52,122 bases of DNA from an uncultured Rickettsiales bacterium. GTDB lineage: Bacteria; Pseudomonadota; Alphaproteobacteria; Rs-D84. Below, piece by piece: positions 25,028 to 34,341 of the stretch (position 1 is the first letter of the stretch; the number at the start of each line of letters is the position of its first letter). A program made the translations under genes and the position numbers. The stretch is from positions 1-52,122 of the forward strand of contig URSG01000005.1 in NCBI GenBank assembly GCA_900550565.1, given 5' to 3'. Below the pieces are notes generated by a model, which saw nothing but the letters and a program-made list of their open reading frames with translations, did not search any database and was not told the DNA's origin.

Positions 25028-26287
25028 ATGCGACGAATAATTATATCAATCTTTGCATTTATGTTGGCCGGGTGCAGTGCAAGTATGATGACGCGTCTGG
25101 ATAATGTCCAGGCCGGATACGCCGCCGGCGATTATTCTGTTGCACGTGAATTTTCCGCAGACCGTGATATTTCATCACAAAATAATCTGGAAGTTTTAAT
25201 TACCGCCGACGCTGCGTTTCATACAAATGATTTCGCCACGTCTGATGCCGCATACGAAGAATTCAATCGCCGCCATATTGATTTGACCGGTGGCGATATT
25301 GGACGCGAAATTGGCGCGCTGTTGGGTGGAAATATGTCTAATGACTATCGCCCATATATGATGGACGCGCTGTTCGTGTCGTATTACCAGTTGTGGAACA
25401 CATTGGCACTGGGCAACACAGATGACGCACGCGTTGTAATAAACCAATCATACGCACGCCAACAACAGATGTCGCGCGAATACGATAAACTGGTCCAGGA
25501 AACCCAAAAATCTATTACTACAAACCCGACATTGGCCGATAAAATCAACAGTGAAAATTCACAGTGGCTGGCATTTCGTAATATTATGAACCCAGGGCTG
25601 ATGTATTTGTCTGGAATATATTTCCTGAATATGGGCGATTTTAACAATGCAAAAACATATCTGGCGCGCACAGACGGTATGACAGGTGGCGCAAAACCGG
25701 TGGCTGACGACCTGGCGGCGGCACGTCGCGGAACAACGCCAAAGAACACTGTTTGGGTATTCATAGAAGACGGCTTTGCCCCCAGATTATACGAAAACAG
25801 AATTGATATGCCATTTATGACCGACAATGGTATGACGGTTATATCATTGGCACTGGCCCAGCCTGTATTTTGGAACAACACAACCGCGATTGATGGCGCA
25901 ACACAAATTGCCGATGTTGACGCATTGTTTATGACCGAATTTACCCAATACAGCGTGAACGCCGCGTTGCGCGCATTTACAGCGGCGACATCACGTGCAA
26001 TGTTGCAATCTGCGATGTATAATTCTAACAGTGACGCCGCACCACTGTTGGGTTTAATATCAACTGTATATTCTGTTTCCACCACTGATGCCGAGGTCAG
26101 AACCTGGCCCACCCTGCCCAGCAAAATATCTGTATTGCGGACAAAAAACAATCACAGTGGACATCTGGACATAAAATCTGGGGGCAATGTTATCGCCCGT
26201 GCAGAAATACCAAAAAACGGTAATTGCCTGGTCTATGTTCGGATTTTTGGTGACAACCCCGATACCAAGGTGATACAAATAAAATAA
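25028..26287 (+). CDS. COG3014-like lipoprotein with helical repeats
   Basis: 419 residues. Lipoprotein signal LAGC (Cys16). The mature protein begins with a TPR-like helical domain (AGYAAGDYSVAREFSADRD, LEVLITADAAFHTNDFATSD, LALGNTDDARVVINQSYARQQ) and continues with a beta-rich domain (KNTVWVFIEDGFAPRLYENRIDMPF). This matches the uncharacterised COG3014 group, which in several proteobacteria sits beside an LpoB-type lipoprotein, as here (23 bases to the next gene). Predicted location is the periplasmic face of the outer membrane. An in-frame ATG nine codons earlier lies within the promoter and is rejected. Confidence 0.72.
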   Translation: MRRIIISIFAFMLAGCSASMMTRLDNVQAGYAAGDYSVAREFSADRDISSQNNLEVLITADAAFHTNDFATSDAAYEEFNRRHIDLTGGDIGREIGALLGGNMSNDYRPYMMDALFVSYYQLWNTLALGNTDDARVVINQSYARQQQMSREYDKLVQETQKSITTNPTLADKINSENSQWLAFRNIMNPGLMYLSGIYFLNMGDFNNAKTYLARTDGMTGGAKPVADDLAAARRGTTPKNTVWVFIEDGFAPRLYENRIDMPFMTDNGMTVISLALAQPVFWNNTTAIDGATQIADVDALFMTEFTQYSVNAALRAFTAATSRAMLQSAMYNSNSDAAPLLGLISTVYSVSTTDAEVRTWPTLPSKISVLRTKNNHSGHLDIKSGGNVIARAEIPKNGNCLVYVRIFGDNPDTKVIQIK

Positions 26288-26310
26288 ACAAACAACCAAA
26301 GGACAAAGCA

Positions 26311-27051
26311 ATGAAGAAAATTATGCCTATTGCACTGTGCGCCGTATTATGCGGCTGTGGCGAAACACGCGTTGTTGACCTGGACGATACGCGCGACGTT
26401 GCACAAATGCAAAACGTTATGGAACTGGAATATCGCGACTGGACCAACGCCGCAGAAAAGATGACAAAATCTATGATTGCCAGTGGCGCGTTCAAACGCA
26501 CCGCCAAACCAGTTGTTGCAATCGCAAACATTGAAAACGACACAATGCAACGCTTTGACACGGACATTTTGATGAAAAAGATTCGCACAACATTGGTAAA
26601 TTCTGGCACTGCCCAGGTGACAACCGCATTCCAGAACAAACCAGCGACGGCAACCGCGTATGTTCCTGCCACGGTCAAGGCCACAACTGCGAACATTGGT
26701 GCAACAGGTGCGTCGGCGACGTCTGTTTCGGCCAAGGGCGTTGTGCCGGTTGATGTCACCGTGGCAACCGCCGAAGATGACACAACGCACATCGTTCGCG
26801 CCAATCGTGGCAACGATGAATATAACAGTGCAACAATCGCCAAGAAAGGCACGCTGGTTGCGCCAAACCTGTCCCTGTCGGGCAAGATGTTGCAACGCAA
26901 CCTGAAATTGAAATCTGGGTGGTTTTCAAACGTTGATACGCGCGTAGAATACTATCTGCAACTGACGCTGACCGACACAGGAACCGGCCTGTCGGTATGG
27001 GAAGATGAACAGCCCATCGTCAAAGAAGGTGACCACGCACCAACGTGGTAA
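26311..27051 (+). CDS. LpoB-like penicillin-binding-protein activator lipoprotein
   Basis: 246 residues. Lipoprotein signal LCGC (Cys16). The domain starting KPVVAIANIENDTMQRFDTDILMKKIRTTL and ending YYLQLTLTDTGTGLSVWEDEQPIVKEG follows the fold pattern of LpoB, the outer-membrane lipoprotein that activates class A penicillin-binding proteins. Between its halves is an Ala/Thr/Val-rich insert of about 55 residues (TATAYVPATVKATTAN... VTVATAEDD) not usual in LpoB. AAAGGAC precedes the ATG. Pairing with the COG3014-like gene supports the assignment. Confidence 0.75.
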   Translation: MKKIMPIALCAVLCGCGETRVVDLDDTRDVAQMQNVMELEYRDWTNAAEKMTKSMIASGAFKRTAKPVVAIANIENDTMQRFDTDILMKKIRTTLVNSGTAQVTTAFQNKPATATAYVPATVKATTANIGATGASATSVSAKGVVPVDVTVATAEDDTTHIVRANRGNDEYNSATIAKKGTLVAPNLSLSGKMLQRNLKLKSGWFSNVDTRVEYYLQLTLTDTGTGLSVWEDEQPIVKEGDHAPTW

Positions 27052-27057
27052 AAAGAA

Positions 27058-27081
27058 ACGGGGCATTGCCCCGTTTTTTTA
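27058..27081. terminator. Bidirectional terminator between the LpoB-like gene and infB
   Basis: Stem ACGGGGC (27058-27064) / GCCCCGT (27068-27074), loop ATT, followed by seven T. Confidence 0.85.
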
Positions 27082-29493
27082 TAACTGTGCGCGAATTTCT
27101 TGCACTTCATAACATTCAACCCGGTCGCCTTCTTTCAAGTCATTATACTTGTCAAACGACATACCGAATTCAACGCCTGCGCCAGAAACTTCTTTGACCT
27201 CGTTCTTTTCACGACGCATTTCACCAATTTTGCCATCATAGATAACAACATTGTTGCGCAACAGACGAACAAACGCGTCTTTCTTTATCACGCCTTCTGA
27301 TACGCGACAACCTGCAACGCGCACGCCCTTGCCCACAGTGAACAATGCGATAACGTCGGCATATCCGATAAAGTTTTCCTTCTTTTCTGGGGCCAATTTA
27401 CCAGACAAGATTTCTTTGATTTCATCGGTGATACGATACACAACGCTGTGATAACGAATATCCACATTACCTGCGCGCGCCATATCGCGAACGGCCGCGT
27501 CTGCACGAACGTTAAACGCGATAATCACTGCGCCAGACGCAGTTGCCAAACGAATATCGCCTTCGGTAATCTGGCCAACACCAGATGACAAAATATCAAC
27601 CGATGCTTTGTCTGTGTTTATATCGCGCAACATATCTGTAATCGCTTCTACACTGCCCTGGACGTCGGCGCGCAATATAACCGGCAATACCAATTTTTTA
27701 TTTTCATCACGACGGGCAAACAATTCTTCCAGTGATGAACGTTTGACAGCGTTTGCCTTGTCCTTGGCGGCCTGGCGACGATATGCGGCAACTTCGCGCG
27801 TTTGGGCGTCTGTTTCCATAACGTGCAATTCGTCCCCTGCGTTTGGCACACTGTCCAGTCCCAACACCACAGCCGGCTGGCCTGGGCGCACAGATTTCAC
27901 GCGCACACCGGCCGAATTTATCAGACCGCGGACACGACCAAATGTTTCACCAACAACAAACACATCGCCAATTTTCAGTGTTCCCTGGCGGATTAAAATG
28001 GTTGCAGTTGCACCCAGGCCTTTTTCCATTTTTGCCTCTACCACGTATGCAACCGCTGGCATATCTGGGTCAGCCTTTAAGTCCATCATACTGGCCTGTA
28101 ATAAAATCGCCTCTTCCAGTTTGTCCAGACCGATGTGTTTTGTCGCAGAAATTTCAACGCACTGGACATCGCCGCCCATATCTTCAACCTGAACCTCTTG
28201 CTGCAACAGGTCAGTTTTTACACGGGTTGGGTTTGCCTCGGGCAGGTCAATTTTATTTATCGCAACGATAAACGGCACTTTGGCGGCGCGAATATGATTT
28301 ATCGCCTCTATGGTTTGGGGCATAATAGAATCGTTTGCCGCAACAACCAAGACGACAATATCTGCCATCTGGGCACCACGTGCGCGCATCGCGGTAAATG
28401 TTTCGTGACCCGGCGTATCCAAGAACGTAATGTCCGCACCAGATTTTGTTTTAACCTCGTACGCGGAAACGTGCTGAGTAATCCCACCGGCCTCGCCTGC
28501 GGCGACGTGTGCATTACGCATTGCGTCCAACAGTGATGTTTTACCGTGGTCAACGTGACCCACAACGGTGACAACCGGTGCGCGTGGTTGCAGATGTGCC
28601 GGGTCTGGTTCGCGTTCCAGTTGGTCTGCATACGGCTTTACCACAACGCGACGAACCGTTGCCCCGAATTCGGTCGCAACCAATTCCGCAGTATCGGCGT
28701 CAATAGACTGATTCTGGGACGCCATCATACCCATTTCCATCAATTTTTTGATAACATTGCCAACCTTTTCTGCCATTGCCGCAGCCAGGTCTTTGACAGT
28801 AATCGTTTCGCCCAACGTCACAACGTGTTCAACCTTTTGTGGGGCGGTAAATATTGCACGCGCCTTTTCACGGAAACGTTTCAGGGACGCTTCGGACCGA
28901 CGGCGGTTTGCGCCACGAATTCCGATTTCATCGTCATCGTCACCATCGCCGATAACAATATCGTGCAATGAAATTTTGCCAGATTTTTTGAAATCTTTCT
29001 TGGACGCATTGTGGCGATTGCCATAACCGCGCGCGGTATCATCGTCATCACCACCACGCGAATTATTATTGCGTGACGTGAAATGTTGGCCCTGTGATTG
29101 TGTCGCCTGTTTTTTTGGCGCAGGTGCCGGGGTGGCTGGTTTTTCGTCGGCGACCGCATCAGCCGTCACAGTTTCACGCGCAGCCAGTTGCGATTTTACC
29201 TGTTCGTATTCTGCGGCCTCGCGCGCGATTTCTGCTTCGCGGGCGGCAGCGGCGGCGGCTTCGGCGGCCTCGCGCTGTTTGCGCTGTTCTTCGCGGGCGC
29301 GCGCCGCTTCCAGAACGGCACGCAACTTTTCATCAGCGGCGTTTTTTGGCGCACTTGGCGCAACCGGCTCATCACGCAATTCGCGCGTACCCGGCGCCAC
29401 AACACGACGACGACGTTCAACGTATACTGCGTCACCCTTTTTGCTGTGCACCGCATCAATTGTTACAGATTTTCCAAGTGTCAGTGTTGCCAT
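27079..29493 (-). CDS. infB: Translation initiation factor IF-2
   Basis: 804 residues. After a short N-terminal conserved piece comes an Ala/Glu-rich linker (EEQRKQREAAEAAAAAAREAE) and an Asp-rich stretch, the IF2_N-like domain (ETITVKDLAAAMAEKVGNVIKKLMEMG), then the GTPase core with GHVDHGKTS (near 313), DTPGHE and NKID, and the C-terminal domains II-IV that bind formyl-Met-tRNA. It places initiator tRNA on the 30S subunit. GGAG lies before the ATG. It follows nusA after 41 bases; the small ylxR (DUF448) gene that usually lies between them is missing. Confidence 0.96.
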   Translation of the reverse strand: MATLTLGKSVTIDAVHSKKGDAVYVERRRRVVAPGTRELRDEPVAPSAPKNAADEKLRAVLEAARAREEQRKQREAAEAAAAAAREAEIAREAAEYEQVKSQLAARETVTADAVADEKPATPAPAPKKQATQSQGQHFTSRNNNSRGGDDDDTARGYGNRHNASKKDFKKSGKISLHDIVIGDGDDDDEIGIRGANRRRSEASLKRFREKARAIFTAPQKVEHVVTLGETITVKDLAAAMAEKVGNVIKKLMEMGMMASQNQSIDADTAELVATEFGATVRRVVVKPYADQLEREPDPAHLQPRAPVVTVVGHVDHGKTSLLDAMRNAHVAAGEAGGITQHVSAYEVKTKSGADITFLDTPGHETFTAMRARGAQMADIVVLVVAANDSIMPQTIEAINHIRAAKVPFIVAINKIDLPEANPTRVKTDLLQQEVQVEDMGGDVQCVEISATKHIGLDKLEEAILLQASMMDLKADPDMPAVAYVVEAKMEKGLGATATILIRQGTLKIGDVFVVGETFGRVRGLINSAGVRVKSVRPGQPAVVLGLDSVPNAGDELHVMETDAQTREVAAYRRQAAKDKANAVKRSSLEELFARRDENKKLVLPVILRADVQGSVEAITDMLRDINTDKASVDILSSGVGQITEGDIRLATASGAVIIAFNVRADAAVRDMARAGNVDIRYHSVVYRITDEIKEILSGKLAPEKKENFIGYADVIALFTVGKGVRVAGCRVSEGVIKKDAFVRLLRNNVVIYDGKIGEMRREKNEVKEVSGAGVEFGMSFDKYNDLKEGDRVECYEVQEIRAQL

Positions 29494-29534
29494 ATATTAC
29501 TCCGTTTATCTGATGTTCGTTCCCCAAATACGCT

Positions 29535-31076
29535 TTATTCCGCATCACCCTGGGTTATACCATACGCCAGTTCACGTGCCTTCATAATAACACGGCCGGC
29601 CAGACGTGGCGACATTGTGTCTTCGCCCAAGATTTCAATCAATTCATCGGTTGCCAAATCTGCCAAATCAGACAAAGATTTAACCCCGTTTTCGCCCAGT
29701 TTCATAATAATTGGACGTTTGATAAAATCAAACTTTAACAAATCATCTGCCATACCCAGCGCATGACCATTGTCAATGTATTCCTGTTCAACCTTGGTCA
29801 AATATGCCTTGGCACGATTTTGTAATTCCGCCGCCAATTCTGGGTTAAATCCTTCAATAGATTCCAGTTCAGACGCATCAACAAATGCAATTTCTTCGAC
29901 AGTACGGAAACCTTCGGTAATCAACAGGTGTGCAATCATTTCATCAACGTCCAGTGCGCTGATAAACAATTCTGTTTTTTCTTTGAATTCTTTGGCACGA
30001 CGTTCTTGTTCTTCGGTTTCGTTCATAACATCAATGTTCCAGCCCGTCAACTGAGATGCCAAACGAACATTTTGGCCACGACGACCAATCGCCAACGACT
30101 GTTGATCTTCGTTCACGACAACGGCCGCGCTGCGTGTATCTTCGTCAACGATGATTTTGGCAACCTTGGCCGGTTGCATTGCGTTGACAATGAACACCGC
30201 CGGGTCATCAGAATACAGGATAACGTCAATCTTTTCACCGTGACATTCGTTGATAACTGGCTGGATACGTGTTCCCTTGATACCAACGGTCATACCGACG
30301 GCGTCAATAGACGGATCCTGGGTTTCAACGGCAATCTTTGCGTGTGAACCCGGCGCGCGTGATACAGATTTAATTTTAATAACACCTTCGTAAATTTCAG
30401 GCACTTCTTGGACAAACAATTTTTCCATAAACATCGGATGCGTCCGGGTCAAGAAAATCTGTGGCCCAGAATTAGAACGCGTAACGTCCATAATCAACGC
30501 ACGAACGCGGTCACCAACCGCCAGACGTTCGCCTGGAATCAGTTCACTGCCCTTGATATAACCTTCGGCCTTGCCATTGATGTCAACGAAAACGTTTCCA
30601 AATTCAATACGTTTAACAACGCCCGATACAATGTCGCCGATATTGTCTTTGAATTCTTCGTACTGGCGGCCTTTTTCTGCGTCACGAACGCGCGCAGTCA
30701 TAATTTGCTTTGCCGTTTGGAACGCCATACGACCGAATTCTGGTTCTGGCAACTGGTCTTCTACTGTGTCGCCAACAACCGGATTTGCAGAATATTTTTT
30801 CGCCTGGGCAACGGTCAACATAGTATTTGGATCATATTCATCGCCGGCGGCATCCGGGGATTCAATCACGCTGAACAGACGTTTGACATATATCGCCCCA
30901 TTTTTTCGGTCAATGGTGGCCGTAATATTGAATTCTTCGCCATATTTATGCTTTGCGATTTTGGCAATGGCTGCCTCTAATGATTCAATAACGATTTCGC
31001 GGTCAATCTGTTTATCCTGGGCCAGTGAATCAATAGCCAGCAACAAATCTTGACGGGGCATAGAAACAAAAGACAT
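29535..31076 (-). CDS. nusA: Transcription elongation/termination factor NusA
   Basis: 513 residues. N-terminal RNA-polymerase-binding domain, S1 domain (about 135-200), two KH domains with GxxG-type loops (VGIKGTRIQPV, IGRRGQNVRLASQLTGW), and two acidic C-terminal repeats. NusA modulates pausing, termination and antitermination. It starts a nusA-infB transcript with its own strong promoter and a leader of roughly 80 bases containing a GC-rich hairpin. rimP, usually the first gene of this operon, is not present; the upstream neighbour is the divergent lptF-like gene. Confidence 0.95.
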   Translation of the reverse strand: MSFVSMPRQDLLLAIDSLAQDKQIDREIVIESLEAAIAKIAKHKYGEEFNITATIDRKNGAIYVKRLFSVIESPDAAGDEYDPNTMLTVAQAKKYSANPVVGDTVEDQLPEPEFGRMAFQTAKQIMTARVRDAEKGRQYEEFKDNIGDIVSGVVKRIEFGNVFVDINGKAEGYIKGSELIPGERLAVGDRVRALIMDVTRSNSGPQIFLTRTHPMFMEKLFVQEVPEIYEGVIKIKSVSRAPGSHAKIAVETQDPSIDAVGMTVGIKGTRIQPVINECHGEKIDVILYSDDPAVFIVNAMQPAKVAKIIVDEDTRSAAVVVNEDQQSLAIGRRGQNVRLASQLTGWNIDVMNETEEQERRAKEFKEKTELFISALDVDEMIAHLLITEGFRTVEEIAFVDASELESIEGFNPELAAELQNRAKAYLTKVEQEYIDNGHALGMADDLLKFDFIKRPIIMKLGENGVKSLSDLADLATDELIEILGEDTMSPRLAGRVIMKARELAYGITQGDAE

Positions 31077-31112
31077 TTGTTTTCTCCTTGTTTGTTATAT
31101 GTCTTTACTTAT

Positions 31113-31141
31113 AAGGGCGGGGTTTCTGCAACCCCGCCCCT
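31113..31141 (-). promoter_or_regulatory. GC-rich hairpin in the nusA leader
   Basis: In the predicted nusA transcript a 9-bp stem (GGGCGGGGT paired with ACCCCGCCC; 31115-31123 and 31131-31139) precedes the ribosome binding site by about 35 bases. It has no proper T-run on the nusA strand, so it is not a simple terminator. NusA is autoregulated in other bacteria; a role here is inference. On the opposite strand it is followed by only a short A-rich stretch. Confidence 0.5.
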
Positions 31142-31167
31142 AAAAAAACTTTTTTAAGAACATACTG

Positions 31168-31195
31168 ATTATATCAACGAATCGCCAGAAAGCAA
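31168..31195 (-). promoter_or_regulatory. nusA promoter
   Basis: Minus-strand TTGCTT (31195-31190), 16-base spacer, TATAAT (31173-31168), predicted start near 31161. Divergent to the lptF-like promoter, whose -35 is only about 20 bases away. Confidence 0.7.
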
Positions 31196-31215
31196 GGAAA
31201 ATTAGCAATATATAT

Positions 31216-31244
31216 TTGACGACTTCGCTTTTGCGCTTTATACT
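31216..31244 (+). promoter_or_regulatory. lptF-like gene promoter, predicted leaderless
   Basis: TTGACG (31216-31221), 17-base spacer, TATACT (31239-31244). The ATG at 31252 is seven bases after the -10 and no Shine-Dalgarno exists. Confidence 0.75.
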
Positions 31245-31251
31245 GGAAATC

Positions 31252-32310
31252 ATGAAAATACTGGACAAATATTTTGCGCGCCAGTTGGTCGCGATTTTTA
31301 TTATGCTGCTGCTGGTGCTGACTGGGTTGGCCTGGATGGTTCAAATTATGTCTATGTTAAAATTCCTGTTGAATTATGGGATAAATATGACGAATTTCCT
31401 GGGCCTGACTATGCTGATGATACCGTTTATTGTGTCTATTATTATCCCATTTGTCACATTTATTGCCGTAATTTTCGTTTATAACAAACTGATTTCTGAT
31501 AACGAAATAACCGTTATGGCGTCGGTTGGACTGTCCCCGCGCCAGTTGGCACGTCCGGCATTAGGGCTGGCGGTTTTGTTGACGGTTGTTCATCTGGTGC
31601 TGAATTTATGGATTGTTCCTGCGACCCAGGCAAAATTTTACAGTGTGCAGTGGAATCTGCGATATGGTCTGGCGCATATGAAATTACAGGAATCTGCGTT
31701 CACAGAATTGGCCGACGGACTGGTTGTCTATGTGGACAAGGTGTCTGGTTTTGACCTGTCCCAGGTTATGCTGTCTGATACACGTGACGCGCGCGCACCA
31801 ACCACAATATTCGCAGAGAAAGGAAAACTGGTATCAACAACGCGCGGTCTGTCCATTGTGATGACAAATGGTTCACTGCAATCACGTGGCAACGCAATGA
31901 CCACCGGCACGTTTGATACATTTGATATGGACCTGAACGTGGGCGATCGTGGTGGTGATGAATCATTTCGTGTGCGTCGCATACCGACACTGGATTTGAT
32001 AAAATCTGTGCTGGACGCACCATCTGAAAAACAGCACAAGACTGTTTTATCTGAATTATGCACACGTTTCTTGGGGCCAATTATGAATTTGATTTTGGCG
32101 GCGTTGTGTGCGTTGGTGCTGTTGCGGACATCACTGTTGCGTCGTCGCACCAGTTTTGCACCAATGATTGCCGTGGCGGCGATGGCGGTCACAATGGCCG
32201 GGTTTATGTCGGCATCAAATATGCTGTCCAGCCTGACAGATTTGTGCCTGTTGATTTTGGCCCAGGGATTGGTATTATTTGGTATAATATTTGCACTGTA
32301 TAGAAAATGA
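31252..32310 (+). CDS. lptF: LPS export permease, LptF/LptG (YjgP/YjgQ) family
   Basis: 352 residues. Three transmembrane helices at the start, a periplasmic beta-jellyroll in the middle (about 110-260, FTELADGLVVYVDKVSGFDLSQVML), and three helices at the end. LptF and LptG with the ATPase LptB pull lipopolysaccharide from the inner membrane and pass it to the LptC/A/D bridge. Which of the two paralogues this is cannot be told from one gene; the other must lie outside the window. Its last bases overlap the lptD start (ATGA), so permease and outer-membrane translocon are translated together. Confidence 0.87.
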   Translation: MKILDKYFARQLVAIFIMLLLVLTGLAWMVQIMSMLKFLLNYGINMTNFLGLTMLMIPFIVSIIIPFVTFIAVIFVYNKLISDNEITVMASVGLSPRQLARPALGLAVLLTVVHLVLNLWIVPATQAKFYSVQWNLRYGLAHMKLQESAFTELADGLVVYVDKVSGFDLSQVMLSDTRDARAPTTIFAEKGKLVSTTRGLSIVMTNGSLQSRGNAMTTGTFDTFDMDLNVGDRGGDESFRVRRIPTLDLIKSVLDAPSEKQHKTVLSELCTRFLGPIMNLILAALCALVLLRTSLLRRRTSFAPMIAVAAMAVTMAGFMSASNMLSSLTDLCLLILAQGLVLFGIIFALYRK

Positions 32311-34319
32311 AACGACTGATTCCGATTTTTGCATCATGCCTGGTTGCGACACGCGCGGTTGCAATAACTCTTGATGCAAACGCACCTAAAACAATTACCG
32401 CCGATAAAATTGAATATGATGTAAAATCCGAAACGATAAAGACGTCTGGCAACACAGAAATTGTGAACACATCGGGGCAACGTCTGACGTTGACTGATTC
32501 ATACATATCCAAAGACGGCAGTGATTTAACCGGTGACGATATAAAAATCTGGCTGGGGCAACACGTATATATTGAATCAGACAACATCAGTCGCAATGGG
32601 ACCGAAACCATTGCCCAGAACGCAATGTTCACCGCGTGCGATGATTGTGACGCATTTGGTGACGCGTGGCAGATTTCAACAACTGAAATCAAGCATAATA
32701 TGGACACGCGTATGCTGCAATTCTATAACCCCGTGATGCGGACGTATGGGTTGCCAGTGCTGTGGTTGCCGTATTTTGAAATGCCTGACCCAGGGGTAAA
32801 GCACAAGACGGGATTTCTGATGCCGGATTTTAAGTCCACGAACAAGATGGGAACCCAGATAAATATCCCGTTATACATATCAATATCAGAAACCCACGAT
32901 ATGACGTTGACGACGTCTTATCTGACCCAGGAAAATCCCCTGTTTCAACTGGAACATCGTTTGAATCTGAACCATTCCCAGTATCGCACAAATGGCGCAT
33001 TTACACACAACCAAGACGGCGAAAACCGTTGGTATGTATTTAATAACGATGTGATTGAAATGGGCGAAAATGCACGCGCAAAGGTTTATTTGGAACGTGC
33101 GTCTGATAAAACGTTTTTACAGAAATATGGATTTTATGGTGACCAGCCGTATTTGGATTCTGGGGCAAAACTGGAACTGTTTGGGCAAAGCAGTTATGTT
33201 GTCGCTGACACACATATATTCCAAGAATTGCGTTCAACCCAGGGACACTGGGCTGCGCCATCTGGGAACATATTGCCGAATATTCGCGCAGTACATCAAA
33301 CCGCACCACTGTTTGACGAAACATACGCAACGTTTGCCACTGACATTTTGGGAATTTCTGGGTCTGGGACGGCGTCACAGCGTATTATTGGCGACGCGCG
33401 CATAACATCGCCGTGGACACTGTGGGGTGGCAATCGTTTTACACTCAGTCTGGACACACGATATGACCTGTATAATTTTGACCACACAGATATGACAAAC
33501 GGCACAAATTATACCGGGCTGAAAAACCGTTTCTTGCCCAGTGGATACGCCGAATGGGCGTTGCCATTATACCGTCCTGGCACATCGTGGACCCAGGTTA
33601 TTGAACCACGCGCACGCCTGACAATTATGCGTCGCACATCTGATGACAAGTTTGCCGCGAACAATGATTCTGCGGGTGCGTTGTTGTCGGACGCGACACT
33701 GTTTTCAAACAAGCGTTTTGCCGGGCTGGATTTGTGGGAAAATGGCAACTATGCCGATTATGGTATGCGTTGGGCGGCGTTTAATGACGATGGCCGTATG
33801 ATAGAGGCGTTCTTGGGCCAAACATACGATTTCCAGGACCGTGACGCAACCGACCCAAACAGTGGTTTTAACAACGGCGCATCAGACTATGTCGGACGCA
33901 TCGGGTTTAATAATATGAGTTGGCTGGATTTAACCAGTCGTTTTCGCCTGGCCCAGGAAAATCTGTCTTTGCGTCACACAGAAACATCGGCCATAATCGG
34001 CAATGGTGGCACGTATCTGAGCATTGGCCACATCTGGTCACAACAGTTTGACAACACATACACCGAAGAAAATACTATAAATGAATTTATGGGCGGATTT
34101 GGAATCCAGTTGTCTAATCGTTGGGCAGTTCGTTTTGATTCTGTATATAACGCGACATTTGGCCGTTTTCATCGTCACACAGGTGGGGTGTTTTATAACC
34201 ACCCGTGTTATTATATGTCGCTGGAATATCGTCGTGATAACGCAATCAAAGATGACTATGTCGGAACAACCACGTTCCAATTCAGATTTGGTATGGCAAT
34301 AAATGGTCAACGCTATTAA
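32307..34319 (+). CDS. lptD: LPS-assembly outer-membrane protein LptD
   Basis: 670 residues. Signal peptide ending AVA, then an N-terminal OstA/LptA-like beta-jellyroll (ITADKIEYDVKSETIKTSGNTEIVN), then the large beta barrel of the LptD family, recognisable from MRTYGLPVLWLPYFEMPDPGVKHKTGFLMPDF and the long run of strands with aromatic ends. It forms the pore through which lipopolysaccharide reaches the cell surface. Cysteines are few (ACDDC near 110 and one near the C-terminus), so the disulfide pattern of E. coli LptD is not conserved in full. Confidence 0.92.
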   Translation: MKRLIPIFASCLVATRAVAITLDANAPKTITADKIEYDVKSETIKTSGNTEIVNTSGQRLTLTDSYISKDGSDLTGDDIKIWLGQHVYIESDNISRNGTETIAQNAMFTACDDCDAFGDAWQISTTEIKHNMDTRMLQFYNPVMRTYGLPVLWLPYFEMPDPGVKHKTGFLMPDFKSTNKMGTQINIPLYISISETHDMTLTTSYLTQENPLFQLEHRLNLNHSQYRTNGAFTHNQDGENRWYVFNNDVIEMGENARAKVYLERASDKTFLQKYGFYGDQPYLDSGAKLELFGQSSYVVADTHIFQELRSTQGHWAAPSGNILPNIRAVHQTAPLFDETYATFATDILGISGSGTASQRIIGDARITSPWTLWGGNRFTLSLDTRYDLYNFDHTDMTNGTNYTGLKNRFLPSGYAEWALPLYRPGTSWTQVIEPRARLTIMRRTSDDKFAANNDSAGALLSDATLFSNKRFAGLDLWENGNYADYGMRWAAFNDDGRMIEAFLGQTYDFQDRDATDPNSGFNNGASDYVGRIGFNNMSWLDLTSRFRLAQENLSLRHTETSAIIGNGGTYLSIGHIWSQQFDNTYTEENTINEFMGGFGIQLSNRWAVRFDSVYNATFGRFHRHTGGVFYNHPCYYMSLEYRRDNAIKDDYVGTTTFQFRFGMAINGQRY

Positions 34320-34341
34320 AAACAGCAAAGGGGAAAAAAGG

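Noticed and set aside
29069..29587. Plus-strand frame opposite the start of infB
   Set aside because: It is the reverse image of the Ala/Glu-rich linker of IF-2 and gives a Ser/Arg/Ala low-complexity protein.
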